From Corallococcus soli (GTDB taxonomy: Bacteria > Myxococcota > Myxococcia > Myxococcales > Myxococcaceae), in NCBI RefSeq assembly GCF_014930455.1, contig NZ_JAAIYO010000001.1, positions 372,001-436,000 on the forward strand: 64,000 bases of DNA. The letters are read 5' to 3'. Positions 33,378-41,188 of the stretch are shown one piece after another (within the stretch, counting starts at the first letter, position 1; each line of letters starts with the position of its first letter). The translations under genes were made by a program, and so were the position numbers. The notes beneath the pieces were generated by a model, which was not told the DNA's origin, searched no databases, and saw nothing but the letters and a program-made list of their open reading frames with translations.

Positions 33378-35192
33378 ATGCCCTTCCGCCAAAGCCTCTT
33401 CGCGTCGTTGCTGCTCCTGCCGGCGATGTTGTTCGGGCCGAGCGCTTGTCTGCAGATTCCTGAGCTGGAAGCCGACACAACCCAGGATGCTGGAAGCCAG
33501 GACAGCTCCCCTGTCACGGTCAACTGGTTGTCGCCAGGGCCCCCTGGCTTCACCAATGGAACGCTGCAGATCCGGGTGGAGGTCACCGGGCCCGCTCCTG
33601 AGCGCGTGGAGTTGCTGGTGGATGGCGTTCCGGTCGCCCCGCTCTCCGCCCTCCATGCGTTGGATTGGGAGACCTGGCTGATTCCCGAGGGGCCTCATGT
33701 CCTTGCGGTGCGAGCGACTCGGGGGGCGCAGACATTCATGAGTACCGAGCGCACTGTCGTGGTGGATAGGACGCGTCCAAGGATGACCCTCCAGCGCCCT
33801 GCCCACGGCGAAGCCTTTGTTTCACCGGGTGCGGCGATAGAGGCGGCGTTCTCAGAGCCCCTTCTGCCCTCCAGCGTCAGCAGACAGTCCATCCGGGTGA
33901 CCGCGAACTCCGCGGCGGTTGCCGCGGAGGTGTCGCTGTCCGGGGACGGAAAGACACTGACGATTCTTCCTGATGCCCCTCCACCCGTGAACAGTGAGGT
34001 CACGGTGTCGCTTGACCCGACTGTCACCGACCTGGCTGGGAACAGCGTGGATGCGATGTATCAAGAGTGGCGGTGGAGGGTTCCTGCCTACCTCACGGTC
34101 GGAGAGCCGTTGTTCGCGGGGAAGCCTGAGAACAGCTATATCGAAAAGGCATCGCTTCGCGTTGGGGCGGATTCACGCCCCATCGTGGTGTGGTCGCAGC
34201 ATGGCAGTGTCCATGTCAATCGTTGGAGCGGCGAGGCATGGAAAGCTCTTGGGGAGCCACTGAGGAGGGGGGCAACCCACATCGCATGGGATGGCGTTCT
34301 TCAAATAGATCGTGAAGGGCGCCCGCTCGTGATGTGGATGGAGTTTCCCGGAGAGGCTCCGTCCCAGCTCCATGTCCAACGATGGGATGGCGCGGCTTGG
34401 ACGTCCCTCGGGACGTTCCAGACCGCCAGTCTGGGAGGCGGCGCCATCTTTTGGATGGGCTTCAGCAGTGGGGCGAGCGGTGCCCCGATGATTGCATGGC
34501 GGGAAAGCAATTCGACCCAGCACCAGTTCGTGTTTCGCAAGTGGGATGGCAGCGCGTGGGTGGCGGGGGCCGCACCCTTGCCATTGCGGATGAGCACGAC
34601 CATCAACGCCTCGGGGTTTGATCTGGATTCAGCGGGGCGGCCTGTTCTCTCCTTTTCGGAGAATGACTCGCAGGGAGGATTGACGGGTCATGTGGTGAGA
34701 TGGAACGGGTCGGTCTGGGAGGATGTCTCAAGCGGTCTCGCTGGGATTCCCTGGGCCCGTGCAGTCCATCCGGATGGAAGCATCCTCGTGGGTGTCAGCG
34801 CGCTGGTGCAGGGGCAATGGAGGCCGCTCGTCCAGCGCTGGGACGGAAGCGCATGGCTTACCGTGGGAGGCCCTGTCGATGCGGCGCCCAGCGCCAACTC
34901 TCGGACCATTGACTTCCTTGTCCTGGATTCCCAAGGCCTGCCGGTGGTCATGCTCAGGGAAGCGCTTCCTGTTTCAGTGCCCGGCACCTGGACGGGACAG
35001 GTGCGGCGTTGGACTGGAACCCGCTGGGAAGACATTGGTGGAGCCCTGAAAGCGAGCCCTGGCATGTTGAAGAGGGGGTTGCCCTCGTTCGCCCTTGCCG
35101 CTGACGACGAGCCGATCATCGCCTGGCCGGAAAACCCCCATCCGACAGAGAGCACCTGGGACAGCCTCTACGTGTACCGCCTCAACCACTGA
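33378..35192 (+). CDS. Large lipoprotein with Ig-like domain and propeller-like repeats
   Basis: This 604-residue protein has a lipoprotein signal (LLLPAMLFGPSAC, Cys about residue 24). Two Ig-like domains follow, the second of Big_5 type (about 130-235: RPAHGEAFVSPGAAIEAAFSEP). A C-terminal region (about 245-600) has repeats ending in RW-x-G-x-x-W (VNRWSGEAW, VQRWDGAAW, FRKWDGSAW, VRWNGSVW, VQRWDGSAW, VRRWTGTRW), six in all, which suggests a beta-propeller. Function is unknown; surface adhesion or recognition is plausible. Base composition and codon use are noticeably less GC-biased than in the neighbours, which hints at foreign origin or relaxed selection. ATG 33378 starts the signal peptide. 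Confidence 0.7.
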   Translation: MPFRQSLFASLLLLPAMLFGPSACLQIPELEADTTQDAGSQDSSPVTVNWLSPGPPGFTNGTLQIRVEVTGPAPERVELLVDGVPVAPLSALHALDWETWLIPEGPHVLAVRATRGAQTFMSTERTVVVDRTRPRMTLQRPAHGEAFVSPGAAIEAAFSEPLLPSSVSRQSIRVTANSAAVAAEVSLSGDGKTLTILPDAPPPVNSEVTVSLDPTVTDLAGNSVDAMYQEWRWRVPAYLTVGEPLFAGKPENSYIEKASLRVGADSRPIVVWSQHGSVHVNRWSGEAWKALGEPLRRGATHIAWDGVLQIDREGRPLVMWMEFPGEAPSQLHVQRWDGAAWTSLGTFQTASLGGGAIFWMGFSSGASGAPMIAWRESNSTQHQFVFRKWDGSAWVAGAAPLPLRMSTTINASGFDLDSAGRPVLSFSENDSQGGLTGHVVRWNGSVWEDVSSGLAGIPWARAVHPDGSILVGVSALVQGQWRPLVQRWDGSAWLTVGGPVDAAPSANSRTIDFLVLDSQGLPVVMLREALPVSVPGTWTGQVRRWTGTRWEDIGGALKASPGMLKRGLPSFALAADDEPIIAWPENPHPTESTWDSLYVYRLNH

Positions 35193-35362
35193 ATCCCAGT
35201 TCCTCCGCGCACCTACACTGTCGTTCACCGTACTCCCGCCTCACACCGGACACCGACCCCACCCCTGCGTCCCGTCCAGGGAAATCTTGCGAGAACGGGC
35301 ACTTTTTCGGGGACGTGTTTAGATTCGTCCCGCCCCTCCCCTACATGCGAGGCCTCTGCTCC

Positions 35363-35830
35363 ATGAAGAACGCGGTCCTGACATCCCCGGAGGGCGAACC
35401 GACCGCCAGTGGCGGACCCGCCCCCGTGAACTCCAAGAAGCGCGTCCTCGTCGTGGATGACTTCGACGATGCCCGCGAGATGTACGCGGAGTACCTGGAA
35501 TTCTGCGGGTTTGAGGTCGACACCGCCCGCAACGGCCTGGAGGCCGTGGAGAAGGCCCAGGAGGGGGAGCCGGACATCATCCTCATGGACCTGTCCCTGC
35601 CCGTCATGGACGGCTGGGAGGCGACGCGGCGCATCAAGCAGGACACGCGCACCCGCGACATCCCGGTGATGGCCCTCACCGGCCACGTGCTCGCCGGCAA
35701 CGCCGAACATGCCCTGTCCGTGGGCGCGGACGAGTTCGTCGCCAAGCCCTGCCTGCCGCAGGACCTGGAGAATAAGATCCGCAACATGCTCAAACCCAGC
35801 AAGGCCAAGCCCCGCTCGGGTCAGGAGTGA
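35363..35830 (+). CDS. Stand-alone response regulator receiver protein
   Basis: This 155-residue CheY-like receiver has acidic pocket Asp32-Asp33 (VVDDFDD), phospho-acceptor Asp76 (ILMDLSLP), switch Thr106 (ALTGH) and Lys128 (VAKP), all intact. An N-terminal 25-residue tail of low complexity precedes the fold. No output domain is present, so it acts through partners. The start at 35363 is chosen because the in-frame upstream region lacks receiver features. The kinase-NTPase gene begins 119 bp downstream on the same strand. Confidence 0.9.
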   Translation: MKNAVLTSPEGEPTASGGPAPVNSKKRVLVVDDFDDAREMYAEYLEFCGFEVDTARNGLEAVEKAQEGEPDIILMDLSLPVMDGWEATRRIKQDTRTRDIPVMALTGHVLAGNAEHALSVGADEFVAKPCLPQDLENKIRNMLKPSKAKPRSGQE

Positions 35831-35949
35831 CCCGAGCCTGGAGCTCGGAGTGTCCACGGGTGGACACCCGGGTCCACGCTCCTGCTGCTGGCCCACCTCT
35901 CTCCGGCCCCCGGGTTGACCCCCGGACGCGGGATGCGTAGGCAACCCCG

Positions 35950-38900
35950 GTGGGCTCTCCCGCCTCGTCCCCTCCATCCGACGCGTGGACTCCTCCGGAG
36001 GAGTTCGACGAATACCGCATCGTGCGGCCGCTCGGACGGGGGCGCACGGGCCGGGTGTACCTGGCGCACGACACGCTCCTGGAGCGCCCCGTCGCGGTGA
36101 AGTTCATCCCGTCGCTGGGCTCCAACGCGCTGGCGCGCTTCCTGGTGGAGGCCCGCGCCGCGGCCCGCATCCAGCACCCCAACGTTGTCACCCTGTACCG
36201 GGTGGGACAGCTGGAGGACCAGCCGTACCTCATCTCCGAGTTCATCCGGGGCGTCAGCCTGGACCGGCTGGCCCGGCCCGTGTCCTGGGAGCGCGCGCTC
36301 GGCATCGGGCGGGACCTGGCGCGGGGCCTGGGGGCCGCCCACCGCCGGGGCGTGCTCCACCGCGACATCAAGCCCGGCAACGCCGTGCTCACCGAGAGCG
36401 GCGAGGTGAAGCTGCTCGACTTCGGGCTCGCCAAGCTGCTCGACCGCGCCGAAAGCAGCGAGCCCACCGCCCCGCGCGCGCCCATGCCTCCGCCGGAGCT
36501 GCCCGCGGACTGGGACCCCGAAGCGAGCCCCGCCCTGGGGGCCCGGTCGCTGGATGGCGTCTTCCTGCCGTCCCTGCCGCGCGGCTCGCTGGTGGGCACG
36601 CCGTACTACATGTCCCCGGAGGCCTGGGCCGGGGAGGAACTCACCGCGCGCAGCGACGTGTACTCGCTGGGCGTCGTGCTCTACGAGCTGTGCGCGGGCC
36701 GGGGCCCCTTCCGCGACGTGCCGTGGCGCGAGCTGTCCGAGGCCGTGCGCACCCGCGACGTCCGGCCCCTGGCGGAGGTGGCCTCGTCGGTGGATCCCGG
36801 CTTCGCGGCCGCCATCGACAAGTGCCTCAGGCGCGACCCGGCGGAGCGCCACGCGTCCGCCGCGCAGCTGCTCGACGCGCTGGAGGCCCTGACGCGGGAC
36901 GAGGTGCCCGTCGTCGTCCCGGAGGGCAATCCCTACCGCGGCCTCCAGGCCTTCGAGGCCGAGCACCGCTCGCTCTTCTTCGGCCGCCGCCGCGAGCAGC
37001 GCGCCGTGTTGGAGCGGCTCAAGGCGGAGGCCTTCCTGCTGATGACGGGCGACTCCGGCGTCGGCAAGTCGTCGCTGTGCCTCGCGGGCATCCTCCCCGC
37101 CGTGTGCGACGGCGCGCTGGAGGACGGCCGGCGCTGGCGCACCGCGCGGCTCGTGCCCGGACGCAGGCCCGTCTCCGCGCTCGCCGTGGCGCTCGCTCCC
37201 GTGCTGGAGGTGGACGAGGCGCCCCTGGCGGAGACGCTGCGCCAGGACCCCACGTCGCTCGGCCGCCGGCTCCGAGCGAAGCTGGGCACCCAGGGCGGCC
37301 TGCTGCTGTACATGGACCAGTTGGAGGAGCTGGTGACGCTGTCCCCGCCGGAGGAGGCGGCGCTCGCGGGCGCGGCGCTGGGCTCGCTTACAGAAGCGGC
37401 CGGCGGGCTGCGCCTGCTGGCCACCGGCCGCAGTGACTTCCTCACCCGCCTCACCGGTGTGCCCGGCCTGGGGCCGGAGGTGCCGCACGCGCTGTACCTG
37501 CTGCGCGCGCTCACCTCCGAGGAGACGCGCGAGGCCATCGTCGGCCCCGCGCGCGTGAAGGGCGTGCGCTTCGAATCCGAGGCGGTGGTGGACGCGCTCG
37601 TCGCCTCCACGGCGGCCTCCGACGGCGGCCTGCCGCTGCTCCAGTTCGCGCTGGCGGAGCTGTGGGACGCGCGCGACGAGTCCCGGGGCGTGATGACCCA
37701 GGCGGCGCTGGACTCGCTGGGCGGTGTGTCCGGTGCGCTCGCGCGACATGCGGACGCCGCCGTGGCCCGCCTGCTGCCCGACCAGCGCTCGGCGGCGCGC
37801 GGGGTGATGCTGCGCCTGGTGACCCAGGACGGCACCCGCGCGCGCAAGACGGACCGCGAGCTCGTGGGCGACGACCCGCGCTACCGCGCCGCGCTGGAGG
37901 CCCTGGTGCGCGCGCGCCTGCTCGTCGCCCGTGAAGGGGAGGGCGGCACCGCGTACGAGCTGGCCCATGAGGCGCTCCTCACCGGGTGGACCACGCTGGC
38001 CCGCTGGCTGGTGGAGGCAGGCGAGCGCCGCGAGGTGCAGGCCCGGCTGGAGGCCGCGGCCGCGCAGTGGGAGCGCCTGGGCCATGCGCGCGAGTCCCTC
38101 TGGGGCCCCCGCCAGCTCGCGGAGACCGGGGTGCTGGAGCCCTCTGAACTCACCCGGCGCGAGCAGGCCTTCCTGGAGGCCTCGCGCCGCACCGGCGTGC
38201 GCAGCCGGCGCCTGAAGCAGGGCCTGGCGCTGGGCTTCCTCGTGTCCCTGGCCCTGGTGTACCTGGGCCTCCAGTGGCGCGAGCGCCGCATCCTGGACGG
38301 GCGCGTGCGCGCCGAGCTGGGCGCGGCCACCACGGAGCTGGGCGCCGTGCGCGCTGAACGCGACGCGCTCCGGGCCGAGCGCGCCGAGGCCTTCCGCCTC
38401 TACGACACCGGCCACAAGGCGGACGGGGACCGCAACTGGGCGAAGGCCACGGGGCACGCGACCCAGCTGGCCCACCACTTCGACGTCGTGGCGGACCGGC
38501 TGGAGCGCGCGCTGGCCCTGGCCCCCGGCCGCGAAGACGTGCGCGACACGCTGGCGGACTTCCTCTACGAGCGCGCCCTGTGGGCCGAAAGCGAGCGCGA
38601 GCCCGTGCTGCCCGCGCTCATCCAGCGCATGCGCCTCTACGACAGCGACGGCACCCGCTGGCGCGACTGGAACGCGCCCGCGCGCCTGTCTTTGGACACG
38701 GACGCGCCTGGCGCCTCCGTGGAGCTGCGCCCCCTGACCCGCGAGCCCGGCGGCCCGGAGGTCGCGGGCGAGCCCGTGCCTGCCGCCAGCGCGGCCCCCT
38801 TGAGCGACGTCGTCCTGCCTCCCGGCCCCTACCGGCTCACCGTGCGGGCCCCGGGCCGCGAGGAGGCGGTGCAGCCCCTGCTCCTGCAGCGCGGCGAAGC

Positions 38901-39774
38901 GCGCCGCGTCGTCCTGCCGCTGCCCCGCGCGGGCGCGCTCCCGGCGGGCTTCGCCTACGTGCCTCCGGGCGAGGTGCGCTTCGGCAGCGCCGCGGAGGCC
39001 AGCGTGCGCGACTTCTTCAACGCCGTGCCCCTGCACCCGGTCTCCGTGCCGGGCTTCCTCATCGCCCGCCACGAGACGACGTTCGCGGACTGGCTCGCGT
39101 ACCTGGAGGCCCTGCCCGCCGAGGAGCGCGCCCGGCGCCAGCCTCGCGTGGGCACGGGCGGCTATGCCGGGGTGCTCGCGCTGGAGCCGGAGGCCGGTGG
39201 TTGGAAGCTGCGCTTCCAGCCGGGCGGCGTGCTCTACACCGCGAAGAGCGGCGAGCCCCTGCGCTACGCCCGGCGGACGCTGCGCGCGGAGCAGGACTGG
39301 CGGCGCTTCCCGGTGAGCGGCATCTCCTTCACCGACGCGGAGGCCTACGTGGCCTGGCTGTCCACGTCCGGCCGCGTGCCCGGGGCGCGGCTGTGCTCGG
39401 AGCTGGAGTGGGAGCGGGCCGCTCGCGGCGTGGACGGCCGCGAGTACCCCCACGGCAACCGGCTGGGCCCGGACGAGGCCAACGTGGACACCACCTACGG
39501 CAAGGACCCGGGCGGCTTCGGCCCGGACGTCGTGGGCAGCCACCCCGCGTCCCGCAGCCCCTTCGGCGCGGACGACATGGCGGGCAACGTGTGGGAGTGG
39601 GCGCGCTCGTGGCTGGAGCCCGGCCGCCCGGTGGCGCGCGGCGGCAGCTATTCGTTCGCCGTGACGTCCGCGCGCTCCACCAACCGCGAGCTGCCGGAGG
39701 CCTCCATGCGCGACGTCGCGGTGGGCCTGCGCGTGTGCGCGGACCTGCCTCCGTCCGCGGTGCCGGGGCAGTGA
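35950..39774 (+). CDS. Ser/Thr protein kinase - nSTAND NTPase - FGE-like fusion protein
   Basis: This 1274-residue protein has a protein kinase domain (about 20-320): GRGRTGRV loop, Lys51 in VAVKF, HRDIKPGN (137-144) and DFG 157-159. The activation segment is stretched by a Pro-rich insert of about 35 residues before SPE near 224. A STAND-type NTPase follows with Walker A GDSGVGKSS (367-375) and helical repeats to about 750. A transmembrane helix is near 758-778. A PEGA-like module covers about 915-985. A C-terminal FGE-like (SUMF1) domain runs from about 1000 to 1264. The FGE part lacks the two catalytic Cys of true formylglycine enzymes. The protein is probably a membrane sensor kinase. The GTG start is taken at 35950. 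Confidence 0.85.
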   Translation: MGSPASSPPSDAWTPPEEFDEYRIVRPLGRGRTGRVYLAHDTLLERPVAVKFIPSLGSNALARFLVEARAAARIQHPNVVTLYRVGQLEDQPYLISEFIRGVSLDRLARPVSWERALGIGRDLARGLGAAHRRGVLHRDIKPGNAVLTESGEVKLLDFGLAKLLDRAESSEPTAPRAPMPPPELPADWDPEASPALGARSLDGVFLPSLPRGSLVGTPYYMSPEAWAGEELTARSDVYSLGVVLYELCAGRGPFRDVPWRELSEAVRTRDVRPLAEVASSVDPGFAAAIDKCLRRDPAERHASAAQLLDALEALTRDEVPVVVPEGNPYRGLQAFEAEHRSLFFGRRREQRAVLERLKAEAFLLMTGDSGVGKSSLCLAGILPAVCDGALEDGRRWRTARLVPGRRPVSALAVALAPVLEVDEAPLAETLRQDPTSLGRRLRAKLGTQGGLLLYMDQLEELVTLSPPEEAALAGAALGSLTEAAGGLRLLATGRSDFLTRLTGVPGLGPEVPHALYLLRALTSEETREAIVGPARVKGVRFESEAVVDALVASTAASDGGLPLLQFALAELWDARDESRGVMTQAALDSLGGVSGALARHADAAVARLLPDQRSAARGVMLRLVTQDGTRARKTDRELVGDDPRYRAALEALVRARLLVAREGEGGTAYELAHEALLTGWTTLARWLVEAGERREVQARLEAAAAQWERLGHARESLWGPRQLAETGVLEPSELTRREQAFLEASRRTGVRSRRLKQGLALGFLVSLALVYLGLQWRERRILDGRVRAELGAATTELGAVRAERDALRAERAEAFRLYDTGHKADGDRNWAKATGHATQLAHHFDVVADRLERALALAPGREDVRDTLADFLYERALWAESEREPVLPALIQRMRLYDSDGTRWRDWNAPARLSLDTDAPGASVELRPLTREPGGPEVAGEPVPAASAAPLSDVVLPPGPYRLTVRAPGREEAVQPLLLQRGEARRVVLPLPRAGALPAGFAYVPPGEVRFGSAAEASVRDFFNAVPLHPVSVPGFLIARHETTFADWLAYLEALPAEERARRQPRVGTGGYAGVLALEPEAGGWKLRFQPGGVLYTAKSGEPLRYARRTLRAEQDWRRFPVSGISFTDAEAYVAWLSTSGRVPGARLCSELEWERAARGVDGREYPHGNRLGPDEANVDTTYGKDPGGFGPDVVGSHPASRSPFGADDMAGNVWEWARSWLEPGRPVARGGSYSFAVTSARSTNRELPEASMRDVAVGLRVCADLPPSAVPGQ

Positions 39775-39779
39775 GCACC

Positions 39780-39825
39780 ACCGGACGGTAGAACCCCTGG
39801 AGAACGCCGGGGTTCGCCCTCCGGT
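39780..39825 (+). terminator. Possible two-tier terminator hairpin after the kinase gene
   Basis: An outer 6-bp stem (ACCGGA 39780-39785 / TCCGGT 39820-39825) and an inner 7-bp stem (GAACCCC 39791-39797 / GGGGTTC 39809-39815) begin 6 bp after the stop. There is no T run, so Rho-independent termination is uncertain. Confidence 0.4.
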
Positions 39826-39961
39826 CTGCTGCAAGTGAAAGCCATTGGACGCTGCAAGTGCCCGGCGGGGCCTTCAGCGGTTGCCGCTCCCCGTTGCCGG
39901 ACGGACCTTGTCACCTGAAGCACGGTGCGGGGTCGGGGTCGGGCAGGGAAGGGGCATCCAG

Positions 39962-40930
39962 ATGAGGACGTTGCAGCGAGTGGTCGCGGCGTGTCTTGCC
40001 GTCGTGGCGGTGGGCTGTGGCACGGAATCGTCGGAGCCCGAGGCTCCGTCCCTGCGCACGCAGGTGGCGGAATTGGCGTCGCCCAACGGGCGCAACCTGA
40101 ATGGTCGCAACCTGAATGGTCGCAACCTCAACAACACGGAGCTGGGCGGCATGCTGGTGTCCGTGGCCTACGCGGGCGCCCAGTCCGTCAGCGGCAAGGC
40201 GCTGAGCAACGTGCGGCTGCAGGGCTCGGTGTTCGTCGGGCTCGACGGCGCCAACCCCGTGACGGGCACCAGCTTCACCGGCGCGCGCTTCGTCGGGACG
40301 CTGGGGGACGGCTCCACCCTGCCCCTGCGCGTGGACAGCATCACCCCGGGCACCGGCGTGGACAGCGACCTGTGGTCCTACCGTGTCTCCTACCAGGGCA
40401 GCGACGGCGGCTGGCGCCCGGTGTGCCAGGACTCGAGCGGCGCGGCGGCCTCCGCCATCGCCGTGGCCGGCCGCTGGGACTACCGCCAGGGCGTGGAAGG
40501 GGGCGGCGCGAAGATCAACGACGCTGGGGCCTTCACCTTCGCCTGCGAGGGCGCCGCCATCGCGAAGTGCATGCACTTTGGCTACAAGCCCTGGGCCACC
40601 GCCGCCAACGGCGAGAGCCTGGCGGGCCACCACCAGGCCTGCACCCGGATGGTGCGCGCGGACTTCTGCGGCGACGGCGTCTCCCACACCACCGACGGCC
40701 AGTGGGTCAACCTCTTCGACGCCGCGGGCGTCCAGGGCGACACCGAGTCCTGGACCACGGAGGCGGAGTGGAACGAGGGCGGCGCCCGCTGCTTCACCAG
40801 TGAAACGCGCGCCCAGGCGCCGGTGACGTGCGCGAACCCCACCACCCTCGCCAACTGCGGCGACACCACCCATTTCCAGTCCGGCACCCGCCTCATCAGC
40901 GAGACGCCGTACGGCACCAGCGGTTTGTAA
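39962..40930 (+). CDS. ADYC-domain lipoprotein with N-G-R-N-L repeats
   Basis: This 322-residue protein has a lipoprotein signal (VVAVGCG, Cys about residue 20), a short tandem NGRNL repeat (about 42-57) and a C-terminal ADYC-type region. That region has the typical RMVRADFCGDGVSHTTDG (about 232-249) and many cysteines. The ADYC domain is found mainly in myxobacterial secreted proteins and has unknown function. It probably lies on the cell surface. ATG 39962 begins the lipoprotein signal; the upstream frame is not signal-like. Confidence 0.8.
   Translation: MRTLQRVVAACLAVVAVGCGTESSEPEAPSLRTQVAELASPNGRNLNGRNLNGRNLNNTELGGMLVSVAYAGAQSVSGKALSNVRLQGSVFVGLDGANPVTGTSFTGARFVGTLGDGSTLPLRVDSITPGTGVDSDLWSYRVSYQGSDGGWRPVCQDSSGAAASAIAVAGRWDYRQGVEGGGAKINDAGAFTFACEGAAIAKCMHFGYKPWATAANGESLAGHHQACTRMVRADFCGDGVSHTTDGQWVNLFDAAGVQGDTESWTTEAEWNEGGARCFTSETRAQAPVTCANPTTLANCGDTTHFQSGTRLISETPYGTSGL
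40085..40129 (+). repeat. 15-bp tandem repeat (3 copies) in the ADYC gene
   Basis: The unit AATGGTCGCAACCTG occurs three times with one to two mismatches and encodes N-G-R-N-L. The frame is kept, so copy-number variants would be tolerated. Confidence 0.85.
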
Positions 40931-40978
40931 CCTCCCAGGCTACGGCAAACCCTGGCTTGTAGCGGGATAGGTTACAAA
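40924..40978. repeat. Long interrupted inverted repeat spanning the ADYC stop codon
   Basis: Perfect 10-bp arms TTTGTAACCT (40924-40933) and AGGTTACAAA (40969-40978) enclose a second small stem (CCAGG/CCTGG). The left arm contains the gene's TAA stop. AT-rich arms are uncommon here. Structure-only call; it may be a terminator or a regulator site. Confidence 0.6.
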
Positions 40979-41188
40979 ACCAGCAAGTCGTTAATTGTCA
41001 GTGTTTCATGATATGGGAAACGCCTGATTCAGCGTCGGTGCCGCGAGGCGCCGGCGCTGGGTGGGGCGTGACTGCTTTCACACGGGACGGGACCGGGGCG
41101 CGCGCCTTTCGGACCCGACGGGCGGGGCGGGGGAGGGTGCCCCATCGGATGCCTGCCGTCGCTGTTCCCCGTCGTGGAAGGAGCACCC

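Noticed and set aside
38946-39774. FGE domain as a working formylglycine-generating enzyme
   Set aside because: The two catalytic cysteines of the family are absent from the C-terminal segment, so enzyme activity of that type is unlikely.
35821-39834. Minus-strand open frame of about 1330 codons opposite the kinase-NTPase gene
   Set aside because: Composition is Arg/Ala/His low complexity, no domain is seen, and it lies fully antisense to a gene with intact kinase, Walker and FGE-like motifs.
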